DNA of 64,000 nucleotides from NCBI GenBank assembly GCA_028278245.1, contig JANQEQ010000168.1, positions 1 to 64,000 on the forward strand, in the 5' to 3' direction. Shown in pieces: positions 35,897 to 44,328 of this stretch. The notes beneath the pieces were generated by a model. That model worked only from the letters and a program-made list of their open reading frames with translations. It searched no databases and was not told the origin of the DNA. Numbering within the stretch: the stretch's first letter is position 1; each line of letters opens with the position of its first letter. Position numbers and translations under genes: made by a program. This stretch comes from Phycisphaerales bacterium (GTDB lineage: Bacteria; Planctomycetota; Phycisphaerae; Phycisphaerales; SM1A02).

Positions 35897-36472
35897 TTAC
35901 GCCCCACAGGGATTGGCATCACAGAATTGTGCAAGCTCAGCGGGAACGTGTTTCAATCCCCGACGTTTCGCTTTGTCCACGGCGTAGCGGAGGCTTTCGT
36001 TCATGCGTCGGTGGACTGAATCGGTGATGCGGAAGCCATGTTTTTCCATAGCGTCCAATGCCCAACGCCAGGCGTGATATTCCTCCAGACAGCGCGGTTT
36101 GTAATGCCCCAGGCCGATGGCGTGATGCCCGACTTCATGGAGGAAGATGGCGCAACTCACCGGGCCGCGCGGATAAGGCGATTCGATGAGTCGACTGATA
36201 TCACCGTTTCGGTAATGCACTTCCCATGCGCAACCGGTGGTGCTGGAGCGCCACTTTCGAATACGCAGTTGATAGATTCGCTTCATCTCACGTACCAAAT
36301 CATCGTAGCGATCCTGCATGGGCGTACTGCGTCTGACAGGAACAGCATGATTACCGGAGACCCGATTCTCTTTTGGTGATGTGTGGGAGCAGTGAGGAGG
36401 ATCATGTTGGTGGGTGGTAAGGCCCAGCAATTCCCAAAGATTACTTGCCCAGCGATTCATGGTGATTGACAT
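35897..36472 (-). CDS. HExxH putative zinc protease-like protein
   Basis: 191 residues. CAIFLHEVGHHAIGLGHY contains HEVGHH, a zincin-type HExxH site; CLEEYHAWRWAL, 17 residues on, may give the third ligand (Glu), as in ImmA/IrrE- and SprT-like peptidases. The N-terminal 60 residues are low-complexity and Arg/His-rich. The gene overlaps the 3' end of fmt by 16 bases and is third in the def-fmt unit, implying coupled translation. A function in N-terminal protein processing would fit the operon but is speculative. Confidence 0.75.
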   Translation of the reverse strand: MSITMNRWASNLWELLGLTTHQHDPPHCSHTSPKENRVSGNHAVPVRRSTPMQDRYDDLVREMKRIYQLRIRKWRSSTTGCAWEVHYRNGDISRLIESPYPRGPVSCAIFLHEVGHHAIGLGHYKPRCLEEYHAWRWALDAMEKHGFRITDSVHRRMNESLRYAVDKAKRRGLKHVPAELAQFCDANPCGA

Positions 36473-37428
36473 CGACTCCCGGCTGGAAAAGGATGTCCTC
36501 GCAGATAATCATCAAAAGACATGATTCGCCCACCTGACGGTTGCACTTCCAGAAGTTGGATTGCTCCTGTTCCAGATTCGCACGCTACATAACCATTTCC
36601 CGCCACGCGTAACAGTTCACCCGGCTGGGCATTTTTCAAAAAATCCGCATCAGGTAGATCAGCCGGCGAGACATCTTTCACACGATGCAGCTTGAGGGCC
36701 ATATCATCAGCATGAATCGTACAACCCGGCCAAGGCGTCAATCCGTGGATTCTGCATCGAACAGAAGGCGCAGGTTGATCGAAACTGACATGACCATCTG
36801 CCTTGGATAACTTCGGAGCCTTACTCACGAGCGCGGCATTCTGGGTTTGTGGTTGCAAAGTCCCTTCACGGTATAATTTGAGCACTTTACCTACCGCATC
36901 CGGGGCCAGTTGAGCCAACCGATCATGCACTTCACCTGCCGTATCCATCGGATCGATGGCCGTAGTTCGAGTTGCAAGGATTTCACCTCCATCCATCGTC
37001 TGGGAGAGGGTGATGATGCTGATGCCGGTTTCTTTTTCTCCATTAATCACTGCCCAATTAATGGGAGCGGCGCCTCGATATTTCGGTAAAAGTGAACCAT
37101 GAACATTGATCGCAAATGTATTTCCGAGCAATTCAGACAGGAGCTTGTGGCCGTAAGCGATCACAACATAGGCATCTGCATTGATTTCATGCACCCTCTG
37201 GATTGCTTCAGGTTCATTGGGTTTTTCCGGTCGATAAAGATCAATCCCGGACTCCAATGCGAATTGTGATATTGCTGTCGGGGTTAGTCGACGTTTGCGA
37301 CCGGCAGGACGATCGGGCTGGCTCACGACCAGTGCAACGTCATGGTGCTGGACGATCGACTGTAAGGTGGGTAAACCGAAATCACCGGATCCAAAATAGA
37401 CCAAACGAATGGAAGAATGTTCAGTCAC
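36457..37428 (-). CDS. fmt: Methionyl-tRNA formyltransferase
   Basis: 323 residues. It formylates initiator Met-tRNA with 10-formyl-tetrahydrofolate. The hydrolase-like N-terminal domain shows VYFGSGDFGLPTLQSI, then AINVHGSLLPKYRGAAPINW with the catalytic Asn/His, and TMDGGEIL with the catalytic Asp. The C-terminal OB-like domain (about 210-310) includes IHGLTPWPGCTIHADD. Length is typical (about 310-320). It lies 9 bases after def on the same strand, the classical def-fmt order. Confidence 0.96.
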   Translation of the reverse strand: MTEHSSIRLVYFGSGDFGLPTLQSIVQHHDVALVVSQPDRPAGRKRRLTPTAISQFALESGIDLYRPEKPNEPEAIQRVHEINADAYVVIAYGHKLLSELLGNTFAINVHGSLLPKYRGAAPINWAVINGEKETGISIITLSQTMDGGEILATRTTAIDPMDTAGEVHDRLAQLAPDAVGKVLKLYREGTLQPQTQNAALVSKAPKLSKADGHVSFDQPAPSVRCRIHGLTPWPGCTIHADDMALKLHRVKDVSPADLPDADFLKNAQPGELLRVAGNGYVACESGTGAIQLLEVQPSGGRIMSFDDYLRGHPFPAGSRCQSP

Positions 37429-37437
37429 AATTCTACC

Positions 37438-37962
37438 TTATACCGATTTCGCAGCCGCTTTCATTTCCTTGAGGATCTTGCGCGTTGCAAGTCGATCAAG
37501 CGGCGACATACGATCAATGATCAGTACACCGTTCAGGTGATCATTTTCATGCTGACAGATTCGAGCTGCCAGCCCGTCGAATGCAAGTTCGATAGGTTCT
37601 CCGTTCAGGTCAATTGCCTCAATTTTTACGGAGGGTGGACGGCGGACCTGCACGAGAATCCCCGGGAGACTCAGACATCCCTCCTCCTGGCTGACCAGCG
37701 GCTCATCCGAGTGCTTGAGCTGGGGATTGATGTAGACTCGGTCGTGAGGATCTGCTTCTCGTCCATTTGTGACAAAAAGACGCCAGGGCAGAGCAACCTG
37801 GGGAGCCGCAAGCCCCACCCCATCCGCCTCATGCATCAGCTGAAGCATACGTGTGGCCACCGCCCGCACCTCATCATCAATCTCGTCCACCGGATGGGCT
37901 TTCACCCGGAGTGAAGGATGGGGATAATGGACAATCTGGAGTGAGGCTGGTTCCTGGCTCAT
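37438..37962 (-). CDS. def: Peptide deformylase
   Basis: 174 residues. It removes the formyl group from nascent proteins. All three motifs are present: GVGLAAPQV (I), EEGCLSLP (II, metal-binding Cys) and QHENDHLNG (III, HExxH with the two metal His). The N-terminal LQIVHYPHPSLR is typical of type I enzymes. It is the first gene of the def-fmt-HExxH operon and diverges from the TPR protein gene across 178 bases. Confidence 0.97.
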   Translation of the reverse strand: MSQEPASLQIVHYPHPSLRVKAHPVDEIDDEVRAVATRMLQLMHEADGVGLAAPQVALPWRLFVTNGREADPHDRVYINPQLKHSDEPLVSQEEGCLSLPGILVQVRRPPSVKIEAIDLNGEPIELAFDGLAARICQHENDHLNGVLIIDRMSPLDRLATRKILKEMKAAAKSV

Positions 37963-38140
37963 TTGTGTATGCTATTCCGGGCATCGGTTGAGAGCCAGAG
38001 CGTATGATTGACCGGTACCCAAAACCGCCGTAAGTTGCGGAATTACAGAGTATCTGATGTATGCTGGGCTTGGCGTAATACCTGCTACCTGGAATGGTTG
38101 GGGATAAGACAGGCACAGCCAGAAAGACGAGGATCCACTG

Positions 38141-39637
38141 GTGGCGTTATTCAGGAAAAAGACTGCTGCAGAAAACAATGAAGAAACCGAACCGACTGAG
38201 GTCGTGTTTGAACCTCAACCGGAGAAAGCGAAGAAATTCTTCGACTTCGCGAAGGCAGCGGCGGATTCCTTCAACTTTGACTACTCCCTACGTTGTTATG
38301 CTGACGGTCTCAAACTCGATCCGAGTACGATGTCGGCCCATGACGCCATGTTTGAGACTGCCGTCAAATTTATGAATAAGGGGGGAAAAGGGGCCTCGGG
38401 TAAGGAACTTCGTGACCTGGACGACGGAACAGACGTCGGCAAGTTTGTTGCGGCTGAATTTGCCTGGATGAAAGATCTGAAAAATCCCAAGTTGGCGCTC
38501 AAGGCGCTGGAAGCCGCCTGTCAGGCTGAGCAGATGGAATGGGGTAATGCTAACGCGGCTCGGATCTTTAACCTTCTTCAGCGACAGAAAAAGCAAAGCA
38601 AGGGCCTTCTGATCCAGGCTCTGGAATTGTTCCAGAGGGTAGAAGCATTTGATGAGGCGATTGCAGTCGGGCAATCCGCCCGCGAATTGGACCCATCTGA
38701 CAATGACTTGGCGAACATGCTCAACAACTTGTCAGTGCAACGAGCCATGCATGAGGGTGGGTATGAAGCAGCAGCGGGGAAAGAGGGTGGCTTCAAGGAA
38801 ATGGTGCGTGACATCGACAAACAGCGGGAGTTGGAGGAATCCGATGCCCTCACCGCCAGCTTATCTGTTGATGAGAGAAACCTTGCACGAGCAAAGGATG
38901 ATTATCAACAGAATCCCACGATCCCTGATGTTCTGAACAAATACGCCCAGCTACTCAAAAAACAAGGGACTCCTGAATCAGTTCAGGAAGCCTGCGATAT
39001 CTATGAAAAGGGATATGCGGACACAAAGCAGTATCGCTTTCGTATGCTGGCCGGCAATATCAAGATCGAACAACTTCAATTGAAAATCGAGCACCTGGAA
39101 GAACAGGCACACGATAAACCTCTCGATGACAATCAGCAATCAGAGTTGGATTCGCTGAAGCAGAGTTTGCTTGACCTGCAGGTCAAGGAATATACGGAGC
39201 GGGTCAAGGAATATCCGACTGATCGCTACCGCAAATATGACCTTGGTATGGTGCAGCTTCAACTGGAGAAATTCGAAGATGCCATGGCTCAATTTCAGAA
39301 TGCCAAGGATGAGCCGAAGCTTCGTGTCAGAGCGGGACACATGCTGGGGAAATGTTTCGCCCATGAAGGTTGGCACATGGAAGCGATCGCTGAGTACGAA
39401 GAAGCGATCGACCGAATTGATGCCACGCAGAAGGAACACGAATTGCATATCCGTTATGACCTGATGGTATCTCTGATCGCTCACGCACGGGATGAGCAAT
39501 CGGTGGATCTTGCCAAGCAGGCTCTGGATATTTGCTCCAGTATCGCGCGGAAGAACATTACTTATCGAGATATTCGAGAACGACGCAAGGAAATCGATTC
39601 ACTCATCAAAGATCTATCAGGCACAAGTCCTGTCTGA
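38141..39637 (+). CDS. TPR-repeat, coiled-coil protein of unknown function
   Basis: 498 residues, charged and helical throughout, no signal or membrane segment. TPR-like helix pairs occur across the chain (AADSFNFDYSLRCYADGLKL, EAFDEAIAVGQSARELDPSD, LEKFEDAMAQFQNAKDEPK, HMEAIAEYEEAID). A long heptad region about 305-350 (IKIEQLQLKIEHLEEQ) predicts a coiled coil. The GTG start at 38141 is preceded by GAGGA at 38129-38133. Probably a cytoplasmic scaffold. It lies 65 bases before kdsB, which gives no functional hint. Confidence 0.85.
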   Translation: MALFRKKTAAENNEETEPTEVVFEPQPEKAKKFFDFAKAAADSFNFDYSLRCYADGLKLDPSTMSAHDAMFETAVKFMNKGGKGASGKELRDLDDGTDVGKFVAAEFAWMKDLKNPKLALKALEAACQAEQMEWGNANAARIFNLLQRQKKQSKGLLIQALELFQRVEAFDEAIAVGQSARELDPSDNDLANMLNNLSVQRAMHEGGYEAAAGKEGGFKEMVRDIDKQRELEESDALTASLSVDERNLARAKDDYQQNPTIPDVLNKYAQLLKKQGTPESVQEACDIYEKGYADTKQYRFRMLAGNIKIEQLQLKIEHLEEQAHDKPLDDNQQSELDSLKQSLLDLQVKEYTERVKEYPTDRYRKYDLGMVQLQLEKFEDAMAQFQNAKDEPKLRVRAGHMLGKCFAHEGWHMEAIAEYEEAIDRIDATQKEHELHIRYDLMVSLIAHARDEQSVDLAKQALDICSSIARKNITYRDIRERRKEIDSLIKDLSGTSPV

Positions 39638-39701
39638 ATTCGAGTAAAGATTTCCATTGAGTTTAGAAAAGTACTGCAACGACTCCTGGAAAAATCGGAA
39701 C

Positions 39702-40436
39702 GTGAATCCTGCCACCGCCATCATTCCCGCACGCTACAACTCACAGCGCTTCCCGGGGAAGATGCTGGCAAATGAGACCGGGAAACCGTTGATTCAGCAC
39801 GTGTATGAGCGAACACTGGAAGCCAAATTGATCCGGCGTACGATTGTCGCCACCGACGATCAGCGCATCGTCGAGGTCGTGGAGCAGTTCGGAGGAGAAG
39901 CCTGCCTGACTCGAACCGATCACGCAAACGGAACGAGCCGCATCGCCGAAGTAGCTGCCACACTTGAGGACGATTTCATCGTTAATATCCAGGGTGATGA
40001 GCCGGAAATCGAGCCGGAGCTTATCGACTGTGCGATTCAGACGCTCGTCGATCATCCCGATTGTGTGATCAGCACTGTCGCGTCGCCTTTCAGTTCCGAG
40101 GAAGATCCTGCTGACCCGAATATTGTCAAGGTAGTGATTGATCAATCGGGCAAAGCGCTCCTCTTCACGCGTGCTCTCGTACCGCATCACCGGGATCTCA
40201 CCGAATCACCCCAGGCAATTCCATTCAAGCACGTGGGGATGTATGTGTATCACCGCCCCTTTCTTTCGGAGTATGTTTCTCTACCTCCCACGCCACTGGA
40301 AGTGACGGAAAAGCTGGAGCAATTGCGTGTATTGGAACATGGATACCAGATCGCAATTGCGGTAGGCGAAGCGAATTTTCACGGCATTGATACTCCCGAA
40401 CAATATGCTGAGTTTGTAAAGCGCGTCACGAGCTAG
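39702..40436 (+). CDS. kdsB: 3-deoxy-manno-octulosonate cytidylyltransferase
   Basis: Activates KDO with CTP for lipopolysaccharide core synthesis. The N-terminal AIIPARYNSQRFPGKMLA, NIQGDEPEIEPELID, and FKHVGMYVYHRPFL are diagnostic for KdsB. The open frame extends to a TTG at 39657, but homologues begin right before the AIIPARY strand, so the GTG at 39702 is chosen, giving the normal length (about 245). Presence of kdsB supports a Gram-negative-type outer membrane with LPS. The next gene is CTP synthase, which supplies its co-substrate. Confidence 0.94.
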   Translation: MNPATAIIPARYNSQRFPGKMLANETGKPLIQHVYERTLEAKLIRRTIVATDDQRIVEVVEQFGGEACLTRTDHANGTSRIAEVAATLEDDFIVNIQGDEPEIEPELIDCAIQTLVDHPDCVISTVASPFSSEEDPADPNIVKVVIDQSGKALLFTRALVPHHRDLTESPQAIPFKHVGMYVYHRPFLSEYVSLPPTPLEVTEKLEQLRVLEHGYQIAIAVGEANFHGIDTPEQYAEFVKRVTS

Positions 40437-40481
40437 CTCGCCGAACACTCGATCAAACAGCATTGCACCTGCACGCCCTGC

Positions 40482-42371
40482 ATGATAGAGTGGGGAATGC
40501 CCACCCAATCGAACCACCCTGACACTGATCTGGAGCCATGCGGGCTTGATCTCAGCCGATTTGGCAAGTCATCTCCCACCACGGAATTCTTTTCGCCCAC
40601 TCCGGAAGGCTATCGACACGGCAGACATAAATATGTCGCAGTGTTCGGCACGGTGATGAGCGGATTGGGGAAAGGCATCTTCAGCTCGTCTCTGGCCAAA
40701 CTGCTCAAAGACAAGGGATTCAGAGTCGCGCCTATCAAACTGGAAGGGTATCTCAACATCGATTCCGGAACGTTGAATCCCTACCGTCACGGTGAGGTTT
40801 TTGTGCTTGATGACGGGACCGAGTGCGATATGGATCTGGGCACCTACGAGCGTATCCTTGACCAGGATCTCAACCGCAACAACTTCGTAACGTCAGGACA
40901 GATTTATACGACCATTCTCGAACGGGAACGACGAGGAGAATACCTCGGTCGCGATGTGCAGATGATTCCCCATGTCACGGGCGAGGTAAAGTATCGCCTG
41001 CGTGAATTGGCGATGACCGGCGGACCAAACGGCACGGAAGCAGATATCGTTTTCGTTGAGGTCGGTGGAACGGTGGGTGATTACGAAAATGGTTTTTACA
41101 TTGAAGCCCTGCGCGAACTTGCTTTCGAGGAAGGTAAACAAAGCGTCTGTTTCGTGGCGCTGACCTACGTCCTGGCTCCAGTAACACTCGGTGAGCAGAA
41201 ATCCAAAGCCGCCCAGCTTGGAATCAAGCGCCTGATGGAAGCCGGCGTGCAGCCGCATCTCCTGGCCTGCCGTGCTCAGAACGAAGTGACGGGTACGGTC
41301 AAACAGAAGATTGCCATGTTCTCCAATGTCCCCATGCAGCGTGTATTTTCGATGCATGACCGGGAGTCGATTTACACGATCCCTGAAGCGATGCGAGCTG
41401 AGGGTCTGGATCGTGAAATCCTCACCATTCTCGACCTGCATCGCAATGTCAATACACGCCTGGAGGATCAGGCAAGGGTACGATGGAACGAATTCACCAC
41501 CAAGCTGCTGGCACCGCGTAAATACCCGGTGAAGCTGGGGATCCTGGGAAAGTACACCGCCCTGCGGGACGCTTACGCTTCCATCGAAAAGGCAATCGAG
41601 CATTCCTCGGTTCATCTCTCAGCTGATGTCAACGTAAAGTGGATCGATACCACCTCCATGACCGTGGACAATGTAGAACAGGAGATTGGCGATACGTATG
41701 ACGCTGTCATAGTCCCGGGCGGATTCGGTGATCGTGGTGTCGAAGGGAAGATCGCCTGTGTCCGTTATGTCAGAGAGCAAAAGATTCCTTTCCTGGGAAT
41801 TTGTCTCGGTTTTCAGATGGCGGTGATCGAATATGCCCGCAACGTGCTCGGATTGAAGGATGCACACTCCCTTGAATTCACATCAGAATGCGGTGATCCG
41901 GTGATTTCCGAGTTACCCGAACAAAAGAAAATCGAGGGTCTCGGTGGTACTATGCGTCTGGGAGCACAGGACATCATCCTTGAGCCGAAAACTCTTGCCA
42001 CCCACTTATTTGGCAAAAAGACAAGTATTCGACAAAGGTTCCGGCATCGTTACGAGGTTGATCCGGCATATATCGAAACACTCACTGAGGGCGGCATGGT
42101 ATTTTCCGGCAAACACCCCAGGCACCCGATTATGCAGATTCTGGAATTGCCAACCACAGTCCATCCCTATTTTATCGCAGCCCAGTTCCACCCGGAATTG
42201 ACGAGCAGGCCGCTTATACCTCAACCGATGTTTATGGGTCTTATCGCTGCAAGCATAGCCCATGCACATCCTGATCTGCCCGCCAACGCCATTGACAGTA
42301 GCTGGTTGCCATCAGACCTTGGTAGTGAATCAAAGCCGACAACACGCTCACCCCAGACCACGATGATGTAA
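40482..42371 (+). CDS. pyrG: CTP synthase, divergent with N- and C-terminal extensions
   Basis: 629 residues against about 535-550 usual: roughly 45 extra N-terminal and about 35 extra C-terminal residues. Synthetase domain: SGLGKGIFSSSLAKLL P-loop, the Mg site DDGTECDMDLGTYE, VEVGGTVGD. Glutaminase domain: GICLGFQMAVIE with the nucleophile Cys, and QFHPEL with the catalytic His. Deviations are notable: canonical KLDPYxNxDPGTMSP reads KLEGYLNIDSGTLNPYRHGE, and the usual GDIESxPFxEA reads GDYENGFYIEA. Start could also be the ATG at 40497. It makes CTP from UTP and glutamine. It follows kdsB, a CTP user, by 45 bases. Confidence 0.93.
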   Translation: MIEWGMPTQSNHPDTDLEPCGLDLSRFGKSSPTTEFFSPTPEGYRHGRHKYVAVFGTVMSGLGKGIFSSSLAKLLKDKGFRVAPIKLEGYLNIDSGTLNPYRHGEVFVLDDGTECDMDLGTYERILDQDLNRNNFVTSGQIYTTILERERRGEYLGRDVQMIPHVTGEVKYRLRELAMTGGPNGTEADIVFVEVGGTVGDYENGFYIEALRELAFEEGKQSVCFVALTYVLAPVTLGEQKSKAAQLGIKRLMEAGVQPHLLACRAQNEVTGTVKQKIAMFSNVPMQRVFSMHDRESIYTIPEAMRAEGLDREILTILDLHRNVNTRLEDQARVRWNEFTTKLLAPRKYPVKLGILGKYTALRDAYASIEKAIEHSSVHLSADVNVKWIDTTSMTVDNVEQEIGDTYDAVIVPGGFGDRGVEGKIACVRYVREQKIPFLGICLGFQMAVIEYARNVLGLKDAHSLEFTSECGDPVISELPEQKKIEGLGGTMRLGAQDIILEPKTLATHLFGKKTSIRQRFRHRYEVDPAYIETLTEGGMVFSGKHPRHPIMQILELPTTVHPYFIAAQFHPELTSRPLIPQPMFMGLIAASIAHAHPDLPANAIDSSWLPSDLGSESKPTTRSPQTTMM

Positions 42372-42427
42372 CACTTGAAAGGGGACGGATCTCACTCATT
42401 TCTGATCGAGTGCCTCCTTGTTGCGAC

Positions 42428-42456
42428 TTGTCCCCATCGCAGGATCATTCTAGACT
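42428..42456 (+). promoter_or_regulatory. Sigma-70-type promoter of the tRNA gene
   Basis: -35 TTGTCC at 42428-42433, 17-base spacer, -10 TAGACT at 42451-42456; each matches 4 of 6 consensus bases. Predicted start about 42463, nine bases before the tRNA 5' end. Confidence 0.55.
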
Positions 42457-42471
42457 GAATGTCGAACAAGC

Positions 42472-42546
42472 GGCGATATAGCTCAGTTGGTCTAGAGCGA
42501 GGGATTCATAAACCCTAGGTCGGTGGTTCGAATCCACCTATCGCCA
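42472..42546 (+). tRNA. tRNA-Met (anticodon CAT), probably elongator
   Basis: 75 bases. The 7-bp acceptor stem pairs GGCGATA (42472-42478) with TATCGCC (42539-42545), discriminator A at 42546. D-arm GCTC..GAGC, anticodon loop TTCATAA with CAT, and T-arm GGTGG-TTCGAAT-CCACC are all present. The base pair closing the anticodon loop is A-A, a mismatch. The 3' CCA is not encoded. The lack of the initiator C1-A72 mismatch argues against tRNA-fMet; tRNA-Ile2 (also CAT, lysidine-modified) cannot be fully excluded by eye. Confidence 0.9.
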
Positions 42547-42573
42547 TTGACTCACCGACACGTCGTCAATGGC
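42543..42573 (+). repeat. Perfect inverted repeat overlapping the tRNA 3' end
   Basis: GCCATTGAC (42543-42551) pairs perfectly with GTCAATGGC (42565-42573) across a 13-base loop. The left arm includes the last four bases of the tRNA. There is no T-run. It could act as a processing signal or weak terminator and, in the precursor, would compete with acceptor-stem folding. Confidence 0.5.
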
Positions 42574-42692
42574 TCATAGCGTGAGTTATCGGGGGATTCT
42601 CAAGACATCATCTTGCCTATTGTTTATCTGCCGATTTGAATTCGTACAAATGCATGGTCCTATTGCCCGGTAGCGACTAAAATTATTGTGGT

Positions 42693-43211
42693 ATGAAATG
42701 TGATCGTTGTGACAAACCGGCTGTAGTGCATGAAGTCAACGTCAAGCACGGGGTGAAACATGAAATTCACCTGTGTGAAGAACATGCACGTGAAGCGGGA
42801 ATAATCCCTTCTCTCGGTCCCGAACCGATTAATCAAATGCTCACACAATTTGTGGTTTCACAAAAAACAAAAAAACGCAAACGAGCGAAATCCAAAAAGG
42901 GTTGTCCTGAATGCGGCTTGACATTCACGCGATTTCGACAAAAGGGATTGTTGGGTTGCCCTGTGTGTTACGAAGTGTTCGATGCCCAGTTGGGTGGACT
43001 GATTGAACGCACGCATAATGGTGGAACCCACCACGCAGGAAAGATCCCACAAAGGGCGGGCGGATCAATTGACCGACAACGCATGATTCAACGTCTGGCC
43101 AAGGAACTTGATAGCGCGATTTCAGCTGAACAATATGAACGTGCCGCAGAATTGAGAGATCAACTCCAGACGCTTGAATTGGAAAAACCGGGAAACCAGG
43201 ATGGACCTTGA
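42693..43211 (+). CDS. mcsA: McsA-like activator of protein arginine kinase (UVR motif)
   Basis: 172 residues. Two N-terminal zinc-finger-like clusters (CDRCDK..CEEH and CPECGLTF..CPVC), a Lys-rich linker, and a C-terminal UVR helix pair MIQRLAKELDSAISAEQYER followed by AAELRDQL, exactly the McsA layout. McsA activates McsB and delivers it to Clp machinery in Firmicutes. The following mcsB overlaps by 11 bases, so the pair is translationally coupled. No ctsR or clpC gene is adjacent, unlike in Bacillus. Confidence 0.9.
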   Translation: MKCDRCDKPAVVHEVNVKHGVKHEIHLCEEHAREAGIIPSLGPEPINQMLTQFVVSQKTKKRKRAKSKKGCPECGLTFTRFRQKGLLGCPVCYEVFDAQLGGLIERTHNGGTHHAGKIPQRAGGSIDRQRMIQRLAKELDSAISAEQYERAAELRDQLQTLELEKPGNQDGP

Positions 43212-44238
43212 TCCCACTGCTGCCTGGAACATCGAACAAGCTCCACATTCGGATGTGGTGATCAGTTGTCGGGCGCGTATTGCGAGGAATATCGACGGCT
43301 TCCCTTTTGTCAACCGCACAACTGATGCGCAAAATCACGAGTTGCTCAACCTGAGTCGAAGGATGCTCCTGGGTAGTGAACTCGCTGATGAACTGGTTTG
43401 GGTCGATCTTCATGAAGCAACCGCTCACGATCGCAGGTTGCTTTTCGAGCGTCACCTCATTTCCAAAAATCACATGGAGAGTAAAAGCGAACGGGCGGTC
43501 GTTATCTCGCAGGATGAGACCCTCTCCATCATGGTCAATGAAGAAGATCATCTGCGAATGCAGGTTCTCGCTCCGGGCCTGCAGCTTGAGAAGGTGTATC
43601 ATCAAATCAACCACGTTGATGACGCAGTTGAAGCGGAAATCGATTACGCATTCCATGATCGCTGGGGTTATCTCACTGCCTGCCCAACAAATCTGGGAAC
43701 CGGGATTCGTTTCTCAGTTATGTTGCAATTACCTGCGTTGCGCATGACCAATGAAATCGACCGGGTGCGTCGAGCCGCAAATGATCTGCATCTTGCGGTC
43801 AGAGGGTATCACGGTGAAGGATCTGAATCAGCCGGCAATTTTTACCAGATCAGCAATCAGGTCACACTCGGAAAGACCGAAGAAGAGCTGCTTGCTGAAT
43901 TTCAAGAAGCAATCCTCCCTCGAATTATCGAGTATGAGCTTCACACGCGCAAAGTGCTCGTCGAGAAAAACAGCGTTTTACTCGATGATCGAATCCACCG
44001 GGCACTTGCTGTTCTGCGATCCGCCCGAATGCTGGGAACTGAAGAAGCGATGAATCTGCTAAGTCGTGTGCGGCTCGGGATTTGCCTGGATCGCGTTGAG
44101 GAAATCAATCGGCAGATCATCAAGCAGCTTTTTCTCCAGATCCAGCCGGCACATCTCCAGCAACACCTGGGACAGGAACTAAGCCCTGTAGAGATGCGGG
44201 AAGCCAGAGCCACGATTGTCCGTCAGATGTTGCAGTAA
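43201..44238 (+). CDS. mcsB: Protein arginine kinase, McsB-like guanido phosphotransferase
   Basis: 345 residues from the ATG at 43201 (MDLDPTAAW); the frame opens earlier at 43174. ATP:guanido kinase features are VVISCRARIARNIDGFPF, the phosphagen-kinase Cys loop LTACPTNLGTGIR, and HTRKVLVEKNSVLLDDR. It phosphorylates Arg in damaged proteins to mark them for ClpCP. The C-terminal region reads MREARAT, whereas the phospho-Arg allosteric motif of Firmicutes McsB is RDxxRA, so feedback binding may be altered. It follows mcsA with overlap. Confidence 0.92.
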   Translation: MDLDPTAAWNIEQAPHSDVVISCRARIARNIDGFPFVNRTTDAQNHELLNLSRRMLLGSELADELVWVDLHEATAHDRRLLFERHLISKNHMESKSERAVVISQDETLSIMVNEEDHLRMQVLAPGLQLEKVYHQINHVDDAVEAEIDYAFHDRWGYLTACPTNLGTGIRFSVMLQLPALRMTNEIDRVRRAANDLHLAVRGYHGEGSESAGNFYQISNQVTLGKTEEELLAEFQEAILPRIIEYELHTRKVLVEKNSVLLDDRIHRALAVLRSARMLGTEEAMNLLSRVRLGICLDRVEEINRQIIKQLFLQIQPAHLQQHLGQELSPVEMREARATIVRQMLQ

Positions 44239-44328
44239 ATACACCAGTTCCCCATTTCAAACATGTACACAATCACAGTTTCCTGTGTTGACTTGCAACA
44301 TTGAAATCAAACGCTCACACTGCGAACC

